From NCBI GenBank assembly GCA_013001975.1, contig JABDKX010000007.1:54748-118747 (forward strand): a DNA stretch of 64,000 nucleotides, read 5' to 3'. The stretch's first letter is position 1; each line of letters starts with the position of its first letter. The position numbers and the translations under genes were made by a program. This document shows, piece after piece, positions 21,201 to 28,819 of the stretch. The notes under the pieces were generated by a model that saw only the letters and a list, made by a program, of their open reading frames with translations, searched no databases and was not told where the DNA came from. This DNA is from Saprospiraceae bacterium (GTDB taxonomy: Bacteria; Bacteroidota; Bacteroidia; Chitinophagales; Saprospiraceae).

Positions 21201-23292
21201 CTACAGTTCTTTTGTCTACCTTGAAAATGCATCGGATGGATGGAATCAGAGTCATGCTTACCAATGGCTAAAAGATGACTACGAAACCTTCAGCTATGAT
21301 GAACCAAGAAGGGAATTTTTATTTGCAGAAAACATAAACGAAGTAAGAATAATTAATGGAACCTTTCCGGCACATAAACCAACGATATTTACACTCAATA
21401 CACCGTATGAATATTTATCTTCTGTAGGTGATGGAGAAATTCCTGCAGGTGTATATATCTGTGTTTTTGATGGTGATACCGGATTACCATGGGAGAATGC
21501 GCCGAGCCCTAATGGTGGCTTGTACGATAGTGAGTTTTATACCTGGTGGGCCTTGGGATATCCAACCTTCCCATACAGAACGAACAATACAGAAAACAGA
21601 TATAAAGCAATTCAGTTTTTAGAAGACGTTGTTCCGGATGGACATTATGTTGCCTTTTATACAATTCAAAGGTCAGATTTTGGAAATCCAAATGTTGGTT
21701 CACCCCAGGCATTTGAATGGGCTGATGATGCAAATATTAATCCTGACGGAAGAGACTTAATGACAGTCTTAGAATCAAATGGTGCAAAAAGAGTTCGAGA
21801 GTTGGCCCCTGATCCGCTACCGTACATCTTTGTGTATAGAAAAGGGGATCCAAGCTATGAGCCAAAAGAAATTATTTCTGATGATCTTACTGATAACATC
21901 GAACTTCAATTTAATATTGTTGGGCGATGGTTTGAAGGAAATGTCAGCTCGACAGTAATTGGTCCAGCACAAGATTGGAATAAATTACTATGGTCACTAG
22001 ATGAAGTTAACTTAGAAGAAGATGAATATAAATTGGAACTTAAAGGAATAAAAGAAAATGGAGAAGAGGAAACGCTTGTTGAAAGCGTTGAAGAATTTGA
22101 TTTTGATCTTTCTTTTGTTGATGCCAATATATATCCCCACTTAAGACTAAACTTGTTTAGTGCAGATTCAGAAAGCCGGTCTCCTGTTCAAATGGATTAT
22201 TGGCGTGTATTATATCAAGAAAAACCTGAAGCCGTCTTAGATGTAAATCGAAAATTTGTTTTTGAAAGTGACTCTTTGTTTTTAGGAGAACCTTTTAAAA
22301 TGTCAACACTGGCGACCAACATTAGTAACACAGACATGGACAGCTTACTGGTCCGATATACGATTGTTGACGAATCAAATAAAGAGATCAACGAGTACCA
22401 AACGCTTGCCCCTTTAAAGGCTCAAGAAACAACTGATATCATTTTCGAATACGATACAGAAGAGCTTCTAGGTGTTCAACAATTCAGAGTCGAGATAAAC
22501 CCAGAAATGGCTCAACCGGAGCAGTACCTTTTTAATAATATCGGTATCAGAAACTTTAAAGTTCAAGGAGATCGTATAAATCCTATTTTAGATGTTACGT
22601 TTGATGGCATGCGCATTATGGATGGAGATATTATTTCACCTAAACCACATGTTAGAATTGACCTTCAAGATGAAAACGAATTTTTGTATGTGACTGATTT
22701 ATCAAATTTTCATCTGGCATTGCAAAAGCTTCCAGATTCACAATCTTATCCGATTGACTTAAATTCACCAGAGATCTTGTTTACGCCTGCAGATAGTTCA
22801 AGAGGAAATAAAGCTTCAATAGATTATTATCCAGAGCTAGAAACAGGAGAATATATTTTCTACGCTCAAGCAGAAGATGCATCTGGCAACCTTTCTGGTG
22901 ACCAAGATGTAGAAGTTCGATTTAGAGTCGTCGAAGACTCTAAGGTCAGCAATGTTCTGAACTATCCGAATCCGTTTTCTACGAGCACACAATTTGTGTT
23001 TACTTTGACTGGTTTGGATGTCCCTGAGGTGTTTACTATTCAAATAATGACGGTTTCTGGAAAAGTGGTCAGAGAAATCACCAAAGAGGAATTAGGTGAG
23101 CTTCGAATCGGACTAAACAGAACGGACTTCAAATGGGATGGTACCGATGAGTATGGATCAAAACTTGCTAACGGAGTTTACTTGTACCGAGTTTTTACGT
23201 CCACTAGTGGCGATAGTTTTGACCAGTTCTACAATGAAAAGATAGATGGATTTTTCAAAGAAGGCTTTGGTAAATTAGTGATTATGAGATAA
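18280..23292 (+). CDS. Secreted C25-family (gingipain/PorU-like) peptidase with type IX-like C-terminal domain
   Basis: About 1670 residues. I favour the ATG at 18280, which gives a clean signal peptide ending near ATSFTQ; an ATG nine codons earlier (18253) is possible. The caspase-like C25 domain has the catalytic His in TFFGHSSAGTFDF (about residue 628) and Cys in IFSMGCHSGDI (about residue 658), a 30-residue spacing like gingipains. Beta-rich CARDB/Ig-like segments follow. The end carries YPNPFS at about 1561 and a FlgD-like fold ending in NGVYLYRVF, the pattern of type IX secretion C-terminal domains. The architecture fits PorU2-type sortase-like proteins that act at the outer membrane, rather than canonical PorU. 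A soluble gingipain-like protease is the alternative. Confidence 0.85.
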   Translation: MRKLILFLFVMCLYATSFTQMTDNGVTLYGNEWINYNNDYLKVSVEEKGIYRITFGDLQNNGFSSDIIGSEIQLYNNGNQVPLLTSNEGKWSSDDFLLFYGERNDGEVDRFHYRSWDRDQLNPKQSLYSNTRNYFLTIEEGSQNNPRYTQLENDLSGSLPDKQEFYMHREENVYGERHYGPVTPDVADIQYSSFLRTEGYGNAMRPNHVLEFEVTDEYDAPIKPRVEFRLGTSVNPNHILEFEITNRFLDTDEFTGFKVQDYSYSFNNNLLRSTTKLGITGKGQADNIIVAHASLVYPRAFTANGNGVFVFEREGSSDNVYYEIANFSGASSNYAFDLENSAYLQPVMQDDVAKIYFPVGGELRSEIYIVSDSEIKTPLAFSKRNFQILDNINPQYLILTSELLNNSESGINPIQSYADFRSSTEGGSYDVAILNVEEVIDQFGYGIEGFAYGIRNFSQYIKPKWPNHQMVFIIGKALDYSLNNKVTNIVSYVPTYGHPGSDNLLFSDKGLTYPNVGIGRLAARSKEDVSNYLRKVRIHAALGDVANKTVEERLWLKDVIHLSGGDPGIEQSLYNHLGEMKDILEMGKYGAAVTTFRKTSSDPVQTEVSQEIINKIDNGISLLTFFGHSSAGTFDFSVEDPTKYQNEGRLPLIFSMGCHSGDIHEAINSLSEKMVITEDVGAVAFLASSGAAFTSSLSVLGKNFYDKIADKFYGQPLGLTLQNLTEELYDSTSTKVRTLHEQNTLHGDPAIVLFTAEGPDYVVDFATVKTEGQVGTTDENITFNFDIVNLGTTVRDSINNMLIHNYGSGSSDTVYFKSLAPPNRTSLSVSVENPGFASLGKNTVNIILDIDNRIEEFPNPVAEENNDLTKAYANEGYCFFVFDNSAFPIYPKEFSIVNEKQVTLKASANNAFATKEYYLLEIDTTENFNSPRLEKGEVFSSPGFIEWSPAQELTHETVYYWRISPKEMENTVWNYSSFVYLENASDGWNQSHAYQWLKDDYETFSYDEPRREFLFAENINEVRIINGTFPAHKPTIFTLNTPYEYLSSVGDGEIPAGVYICVFDGDTGLPWENAPSPNGGLYDSEFYTWWALGYPTFPYRTNNTENRYKAIQFLEDVVPDGHYVAFYTIQRSDFGNPNVGSPQAFEWADDANINPDGRDLMTVLESNGAKRVRELAPDPLPYIFVYRKGDPSYEPKEIISDDLTDNIELQFNIVGRWFEGNVSSTVIGPAQDWNKLLWSLDEVNLEEDEYKLELKGIKENGEEETLVESVEEFDFDLSFVDANIYPHLRLNLFSADSESRSPVQMDYWRVLYQEKPEAVLDVNRKFVFESDSLFLGEPFKMSTLATNISNTDMDSLLVRYTIVDESNKEINEYQTLAPLKAQETTDIIFEYDTEELLGVQQFRVEINPEMAQPEQYLFNNIGIRNFKVQGDRINPILDVTFDGMRIMDGDIISPKPHVRIDLQDENEFLYVTDLSNFHLALQKLPDSQSYPIDLNSPEILFTPADSSRGNKASIDYYPELETGEYIFYAQAEDASGNLSGDQDVEVRFRVVEDSKVSNVLNYPNPFSTSTQFVFTLTGLDVPEVFTIQIMTVSGKVVREITKEELGELRIGLNRTDFKWDGTDEYGSKLANGVYLYRVFTSTSGDSFDQFYNEKIDGFFKEGFGKLVIMR

Positions 23293-23310
23293 ACCCATTT
23301 TCTTTGGGTT
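23292..23310 (+). terminator. Short hairpin after the C25 peptidase gene (weak terminator candidate)
   Basis: AACCCA and TGGGTT can pair around a short T-rich loop immediately after the stop codon. There is no long T run afterwards, only AAATCG, so termination would be weak. The next gene starts 18 bp later on the same strand, so partial read-through is likely. Confidence 0.35.
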
Positions 23311-23327
23311 AAATCGATAATCACAAA

Positions 23328-25043
23328 TTGAAGGATACAGAAAATAAAAACATAAAATGGGGAATGGCGATATTTTTATCGCTATTCTCTTTTTTTCTTT
23401 TATACCTCAATTTCTTAACACCATTTATTCCAGGAGATGATTTTCTTTACCCTTTAAAATTTCCTGACCAAGGATTTTATGGGCAAGAAAAAATCACCTC
23501 TCTAGGAGACCTCCTGCAATCAACAGTAAATCACTATATAAACTACAACTATAGAGTTGCACCTCATTTTATACTTCAAGTATTACATTTTTTTCCTAAA
23601 GGGCTATTTAATATTTTAAATGTTTTAGTTTTTTTACTTATCCCCCTAAGTGTACTGAGAATTCAATTTCATAAAGACGGCCACCTAAATGCGCCTTTAT
23701 ATTTTATTGTATTATTATTAATCTGGTGCTTCCACTTTGACTTAGGCAGATCATATTTTTGGATGTCAGGATCATTGAACTATTCATGGTTGCTCATTCC
23801 CCAGTTGTACTTTGTTGGTCAACTGTATTTAAAATATTATAATATTCGAGACTTCAGCAAATGGGATGTTTTGCTCTCCATTCTTATTTGCACATCTAAT
23901 GAAAATGTTGTTTTAGCACTCTTTGGAATTGCTTCTTTCTTGTTAATTAAAAAGAAGCTTGATAAGTTTTTATTTACTGCAACATTAGTTCTGTTAGCGG
24001 GAGGATTAATAATGTTCTTTTCCCCTTCCTTAGAAAGCAGAGCCGCCAGAGAATTTTTGCTTAATGAAAATTGGAACTATAAGATAATTGAGTTTGCGAA
24101 ACGCACGATGTATTATACTTTAAAAAGCATTCCATTACTTGTCATTTATTTTATTTATAAAAAAAGAAAGGGCGAGAGAAATACACTTATTTTTTTTGTT
24201 GGGCTTTTATGTCTTTCTGTACTCCCAATGTTTTATGCCCCTCTGTTTGAGCCAAGGTCTGCAGTGTTTCCATTTTTAGTATTCTTAATGTTTCTGACTC
24301 AGAGTATTGACCCAAATAGAATTCGAAGTGTAACTGTTGTCTTTTTGCTATTAGCCTTAGGAATGCTTTTGGCATTTAACAGAAGCCAATTGTTTTTACA
24401 AAGCAAGTCTAAAAATGATTTTAATAGATTAGTATTAGAAAAAAACGCAAACTCAAAGTCTGAAGTGCTGTTAACTAATTATTGTTTCGGAATTCAAGAC
24501 TCTGATTTAATATGTGATGATGTTTCCACAGATTATACATCTTTTGAAAACCAATCCTTGGCTAACTATTTTAACATAGAAAAAGTAAAACTAAGCTCAC
24601 GTATAGAACCAGAACTCGAACTTCATGCGCTATTATCAGACTGCAAAATAAGTGAAATGAGAGATGAAAAAATACATCTTTCATTTGAATTAATGGAGGG
24701 CGTTATGGTTGATTCAATGTTTACAAAAGAACAGAATAATAATTTAGCGGTAATAATAAAACTATTAAGTAAAAATAAAATAGAAGATTTAAGTATCGTT
24801 GTTAGAGGTTCTAGAAGAGGTGTCAATAAATACAGGCTTTTTGATTTATTACCTTTATTTGTTAGGGTTCACTTTTTAGACTTTTTAGAAAATGAGGAGC
24901 CGTTTACAAATTGCAATGGTGCCTATTATTCGTATAGCCACATTGATATTGTTGATCGTTATGATTATATTATTTTGATGCTGTATGCAAAGAAAAGACA
25001 CGCAGTCATTGGAGAACCTATTATCCTTGATAATAAGAGATAA
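23328..25043 (+). CDS. Polytopic membrane protein, possible GT-C-like glycosyltransferase (DUF6056-like)
   Basis: 571 residues if the TTG at 23328 is used, or 559 from the ATG at 23364; the ATG is immediately before the first helix. About ten hydrophobic helices occupy the first 350 residues. A GDD motif (FIPGDDFLYPL) sits in the loop after the first helix, where GT-C enzymes keep acidic catalytic residues. A segment SYFWMSGSLNYSWLLIPQL resembles the DUF6056 family. The C-terminal 200 residues are soluble. A role in envelope glycan assembly is suggested by the neighbouring polysaccharide genes, but no donor or acceptor can be named. Its last 23 bases overlap the end of the convergent gene. 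Confidence 0.6.
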   Translation: MKDTENKNIKWGMAIFLSLFSFFLLYLNFLTPFIPGDDFLYPLKFPDQGFYGQEKITSLGDLLQSTVNHYINYNYRVAPHFILQVLHFFPKGLFNILNVLVFLLIPLSVLRIQFHKDGHLNAPLYFIVLLLIWCFHFDLGRSYFWMSGSLNYSWLLIPQLYFVGQLYLKYYNIRDFSKWDVLLSILICTSNENVVLALFGIASFLLIKKKLDKFLFTATLVLLAGGLIMFFSPSLESRAAREFLLNENWNYKIIEFAKRTMYYTLKSIPLLVIYFIYKKRKGERNTLIFFVGLLCLSVLPMFYAPLFEPRSAVFPFLVFLMFLTQSIDPNRIRSVTVVFLLLALGMLLAFNRSQLFLQSKSKNDFNRLVLEKNANSKSEVLLTNYCFGIQDSDLICDDVSTDYTSFENQSLANYFNIEKVKLSSRIEPELELHALLSDCKISEMRDEKIHLSFELMEGVMVDSMFTKEQNNNLAVIIKLLSKNKIEDLSIVVRGSRRGVNKYRLFDLLPLFVRVHFLDFLENEEPFTNCNGAYYSYSHIDIVDRYDYIILMLYAKKRHAVIGEPIILDNKR

Positions 25044-26109
25044 GAGACATTAACGCATCACTATAAAACTTCTGTGTCCAGTTGGTATATTTAAAACGTT
25101 GGTATTTTCCCCAGATGGGAATAGATGAAGTAATGGCTCCTTTATTTAAGATGCGAAACTTTCTTTGTGATTTAATAAGCGGATTCATTAAGTCAGGAAT
25201 TGTGTTAAAAAGTTTCGTATTACCATTTTCATTTATAATTCTAATTAACAGACAGACCAATTGGGCATTTCCTACACTACAAACAAAAGTTTTATTGGCT
25301 TTCCAGTCTTCGTTATATTCACCGTAAAACATGTTGTCTTTAAATATCGTTGATTCGACTATAGCAGAGACAGAATCACTTGTTTCTTTTTGCAGTGCTT
25401 TATCATTCAGCAAAAGGGCAGACTCCCAGATCCCTCGATAAGTATAAATTAAATTATGAGTGAGAGCGAAAGGTGTATTATGAAAGCTAAGCTTTTTAAA
25501 GAAATGATTTTTATTTTTAAGCTCAAGCAAATTGGTGAGCAACAGCAGGGACTTTTTATGTTCTTTATTTGTTGTTTTTTCGAATAGAATCAAAGCCCAT
25601 ACTATTCTTGTGTAATATGCAGGATTATAATCCTCTACATAATTACCCACAACAAAATAACCAATGTCATTCATGCAGGCAATAAGATAGTTATAAGTCT
25701 TTTTAGCAATATTTAGAGTGCGTTTACTCTTGTTATGAATATATATTTGACAGAGACCTAAAAGTATCTGTGAAGAGTCAAATACAAGTGACTTGTTTTC
25801 ATTTCTTGATATTTGAAAGCCGCCATTTTCAAACTGTATAGACTCAAAGTATGAAATCTGCTTTTGTGCCAAATCAAGTAATGATTGGTCACTTAATACT
25901 TGTGATGCATTGATTAAAGTACCCAAAAGGTATCCAGTCGTTTCTGGATATGGTTTGGACCAATTACCTAGAAAACCGGAAGAAGCAGAGGACCCTAAAT
26001 TGTTGTTGACCTCAAAGCTTTTTTTAATCCAAGTCATATTCTCTTGGAGTAGATGCAACAATCCATCCTCGTTGACGATAAAATTTTTGAATGGGTTATT
26101 GTCAACCAT
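25021..26109 (-). CDS. Alpha/alpha-toroid (six-hairpin glycosidase-like) protein, 362 aa
   Basis: I do not recognise a named family. The protein is almost all helical and has repeated helical-hairpin segments with ETTGYLLGTLINAS, FENGGFQI, SQILLGLCQIY and YYTRIVWALILFE, resembling the alpha/alpha barrels of six-hairpin glycosidases, epimerases and lyases of polysaccharide clusters. No signal peptide is seen, so it may act in the cytoplasm. I use the ATG at 26109, one base after the stop of the upstream FemAB-like gene; an upstream in-frame extension overlaps that gene. The position points to surface glycan metabolism, but catalysis is unproven. Confidence 0.6.
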   Translation of the reverse strand: MVDNNPFKNFIVNEDGLLHLLQENMTWIKKSFEVNNNLGSSASSGFLGNWSKPYPETTGYLLGTLINASQVLSDQSLLDLAQKQISYFESIQFENGGFQISRNENKSLVFDSSQILLGLCQIYIHNKSKRTLNIAKKTYNYLIACMNDIGYFVVGNYVEDYNPAYYTRIVWALILFEKTTNKEHKKSLLLLTNLLELKNKNHFFKKLSFHNTPFALTHNLIYTYRGIWESALLLNDKALQKETSDSVSAIVESTIFKDNMFYGEYNEDWKANKTFVCSVGNAQLVCLLIRIINENGNTKLFNTIPDLMNPLIKSQRKFRILNKGAITSSIPIWGKYQRFKYTNWTQKFYSDALMSLISYYQG

Positions 26110-26110
26110 A

Positions 26111-27013
26111 CTATTGAATAAAAGGAAGACGCTTAAATTTAAATATAAACCGTAGAATCGGCGAGTGTATTTTCCAGACTTTATAATGAGGCGTAAGTTG
26201 ACCACCAAAAGCTCTAAAGAAATATTCTATTTCCTTTATCATGCTGCCTTCAAAATCAAACGTTTTTGTATTGCAGGTTGTTATATTGTGCCAAAGTAAA
26301 TGAGATAAAGCCCCTATCTCTTTTCCATCAGGGTTAAAAAACCCACAAACATAATAACTAACGTCTTTATCATAGGCGATTATTGAGCCCGCCATTACTT
26401 TACCTGTTTCTTTATGTTCACAAACGGAAATCTTGCAACCATCAATTTCCTTTAATGATGAAGTTAAAGACGCTAATAGTTTTTTTTGAAACGGATTGTG
26501 TCTGCCTCGGAAACTTTGTTCAAGGTTTTTCCAAAACCGCTCAAAATCAGACGCTTTAATAACACAGATCTCTCTAGATTTTTTAATGTTACGCCTTACA
26601 TTTCCTTTTAAGCCATCCCACAGCTTTTCTTTTGGAGCGTCGGCATTTATACGATAAGTATATCTTGTTGATAGGTTGTATTTCTGCCACAGTTGAACGA
26701 GACAGTTTTTAATACTTGGATTATATTGTTGATAATAAAGATCATGTTTTGGTAGAAGAGAGAGTAATTTTTCTGTTACTCTATTTTCAAAAGTAATTTG
26801 CGAATGATCCTTTTGATTTTCTTTATAAAAAAAATGAATGCCATTATAAAAGGTAATTGGAGGCATTAGAATTAACTTAAAACCTTTGTAGTTTCTTTGA
26901 TGAAAAACAAGCACACCTTCTGGGTTGCCATCAGTGTCTTTAGCAATAACAGCATCCCAACTTCCTTTTAAACAAACAGCATCCATCCACTGAGGTGTAA
27001 ACTGAATAGGCAA
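26111..27013 (-). CDS. FemAB/GNAT-like (acetyltransf_6-type) transferase, start uncertain
   Basis: About 300 residues. The central WDGLKGNVRRNIKKSRE is the basic motif of FemAB-like GNAT proteins, and the C-terminal DFEGSMIKEIEYFFRAFGG followed by LTPHYKVW is diagnostic of this Bacteroidota family. Members are found in polysaccharide and lipid A loci and are thought to transfer acyl or aminoacyl groups. No ATG begins this frame. The frame is open back to the cysC stop at 27074-27076, and the extra 20 codons encode a plausible family N-terminus ending in IALSKQKDL. TTG at 27013 or ATT at 27058 are the candidate starts. Confidence 0.7.
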   Translation of the reverse strand: MPIQFTPQWMDAVCLKGSWDAVIAKDTDGNPEGVLVFHQRNYKGFKLILMPPITFYNGIHFFYKENQKDHSQITFENRVTEKLLSLLPKHDLYYQQYNPSIKNCLVQLWQKYNLSTRYTYRINADAPKEKLWDGLKGNVRRNIKKSREICVIKASDFERFWKNLEQSFRGRHNPFQKKLLASLTSSLKEIDGCKISVCEHKETGKVMAGSIIAYDKDVSYYVCGFFNPDGKEIGALSHLLWHNITTCNTKTFDFEGSMIKEIEYFFRAFGGQLTPHYKVWKIHSPILRFIFKFKRLPFIQ

Positions 27014-27073
27014 ATCTTTTTGCTTACTTAATGCTATATATGCTTGTTTGTTATTAATTAATAATTGCTTTAG

Positions 27074-27670
27074 TTATGAAAGAGAAATATGGTTGATGAT
27101 CTTAGTGTATACATCATTAACGGAATCTTCAACGGTTTGGTCTGCCGTTAGTATTTCAACTTCAGGATTTTCGGGAGCTTCAAATGGAGAATCTATTCCA
27201 GTAAATCCTTTTATTTCACCGGCTCTAGCTTTTTTATAAAGGCCCTTAACATCTCTTGCTTCACAAACCTCTAAAGGTGTGTTAATAAATACTTCTATAA
27301 AATTTTCAGGACCAATTATTTCTTTGGCCAAATTTCTTATTTCGATTGTTGGACTAACAAAACTGTTGATGCAAATTATACCTGAGTTGATAAACAATTT
27401 AGAAATTTCTGCAACCCGTCTGATATTTTCCAGACGGTCCTCTAATGAGAATCCTAAATTTTTATTGATTCCAGTTCGTGTATTATCGCCATCGAGAACT
27501 TGGACAAAGTAACCTTTAGAAAATAGTTGCTTTTCCAGGTTTTCTGCTATAGTGCTTTTACCTGAACCCGAAAGTCCTGTAAACCAAAGAACTTTTGCTT
27601 TTTGATTTAAAAATTGCTCTTTATCCTTTTGCGTTAATAATCTGTCAAAAATGGGATGAATGTTTTCCAT
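27074..27670 (-). CDS. cysC: Adenylyl-sulfate (APS) kinase
   Basis: 198-residue kinase that phosphorylates APS to PAPS, the universal sulfuryl donor. Walker A is GLSGSGKSTIA near residue 30. LDGDNTRTGINKNLGFS is the APS-binding region with the conserved DGDN/R pair, and FINTPLEVCEARDVKGLYKKAR is the typical C-terminal part. Full length. There is no cysD, cysN or cysH nearby. Its location between a FemAB-like gene and a Wzz gene suggests PAPS production for sulfation of a surface glycan, though no sulfotransferase is visible in the window. Start at the ATG at 27670, 6 bp after the Wzz-like gene. Confidence 0.95.
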   Translation of the reverse strand: MENIHPIFDRLLTQKDKEQFLNQKAKVLWFTGLSGSGKSTIAENLEKQLFSKGYFVQVLDGDNTRTGINKNLGFSLEDRLENIRRVAEISKLFINSGIICINSFVSPTIEIRNLAKEIIGPENFIEVFINTPLEVCEARDVKGLYKKARAGEIKGFTGIDSPFEAPENPEVEILTADQTVEDSVNDVYTKIINHISLS

Positions 27671-27676
27671 AAAATG

Positions 27677-28768
27677 TTAATCGTTTGATGACATAATACT
27701 TTTATAGTATTTCTTTATAATTACATAAGAAGTAGATAAAAATACGCCAATAATTCCACCGAGGATTAAATAAAAAAGTAGGGATCTATTGATGGGCTTA
27801 AGTGGTAACAATGGATAGTCAATGACCTGAATGTATGGTGTTTTGTTTTCCAGGGTCAATTGTGCTAATTGCAGTTGCTCTTCAGCCTTACCACTCATAT
27901 ATTGAAGCTTCTGTTTTTCCGCACCTAATCGGTTTTTTTGAAGGATGTCTTTTTTCCTAAATAAATCTCTGTTTCTATCTTCAAAATTAGCAAGCTTGTA
28001 TTCAACATTGGCAAGCGCATAATTTATAGAATCATATTTTTCTTTGATAATGTCGTGATCATACTTTTGTTTTTCCGTTGCCTTATCAATATAATATTCA
28101 CTCAGGTTTTCGAATAACTTATTTGCTAACGCACTGGCAAGAGAAGCGCCCTTAGTTTGAACATTGAGTGTCATAATTCCAGAAAGTTCGTTGTATTTAC
28201 AAGACATTATACCTTTCTGATTATTGTCTCCGGCTAAAATAGAATGAACCTTTTTGAGGGCCTTATTTTCTTTTGTTGTAAATACTTCGATTGAATCGTG
28301 CGTAAACAGAAAGTCTTTAAGGTTTAATGAATCTTCAGATACACTAAACATGCCGTTATCACCTTTCCACTCATTATTGGCTTTCATCTCTTTTATAAGA
28401 TGGTTACCAAGAAAATCCTCTTCATTTTCAATCATGACAGTATCGAAAATTGCTCTTTGCGTGATTCTTCGGGACTTTGAAAGTTCCAGTATCTTATCAA
28501 GATTAGATTCTTGTGATCCTCCCAAACCAAATTGACCCAAGATGCTTGTTAATCCAGAATAACTGCCGCCCTCATCTTCATTTATCATAAAGGTAAGTTG
28601 GGCATTATATTCTTTAGCTTGATTAAAAGTTAGAAGGCCAAATAAAAGCATAAAAAGAAGTCCAATAATGCCAATAAACTTCCAAGATTTTAGGCAAGCC
28701 CTAAAGTATTCTTGAATTTTAAGGATAAAATCCTTTAATGAAATGTCTGAATCGAATTCATGGCTCAT
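27677..28768 (-). CDS. Wzz-type polysaccharide chain-length determinant
   Basis: About 363-residue inner-membrane protein controlling polysaccharide chain length or export. One helix is near the N-terminus (residues 35-55, FIGIIGLLFMLLFGLLTF) and one near the C-terminus (about 330-355, FYLILGGIIGVFLSTSYVI). The second is preceded by the proline-rich IDYPLLPLKPINRS that is typical of Wzz proteins. The periplasmic middle is helical with a long coiled coil around residues 215-290. There is no kinase domain, so it is not a full BY-kinase. I choose ATG 28768; an upstream TTG adds two residues. It is followed by cysC after 6 bp. Confidence 0.85.
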   Translation of the reverse strand: MSHEFDSDISLKDFILKIQEYFRACLKSWKFIGIIGLLFMLLFGLLTFNQAKEYNAQLTFMINEDEGGSYSGLTSILGQFGLGGSQESNLDKILELSKSRRITQRAIFDTVMIENEEDFLGNHLIKEMKANNEWKGDNGMFSVSEDSLNLKDFLFTHDSIEVFTTKENKALKKVHSILAGDNNQKGIMSCKYNELSGIMTLNVQTKGASLASALANKLFENLSEYYIDKATEKQKYDHDIIKEKYDSINYALANVEYKLANFEDRNRDLFRKKDILQKNRLGAEKQKLQYMSGKAEEQLQLAQLTLENKTPYIQVIDYPLLPLKPINRSLLFYLILGGIIGVFLSTSYVIIKKYYKSIMSSND

Positions 28769-28819
28769 GCCCAAATTTAATTAAAGCTGTTGTTTCAACG
28801 TAGGAATAGTAAAGTAATT

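Noticed and set aside
25021..27670. Horizontally acquired island in the polysaccharide block
   Set aside because: No integrase, tRNA, repeats or obvious shift in base composition were seen, and the adjacent lpxK/DUF2851 genes overlap it smoothly.
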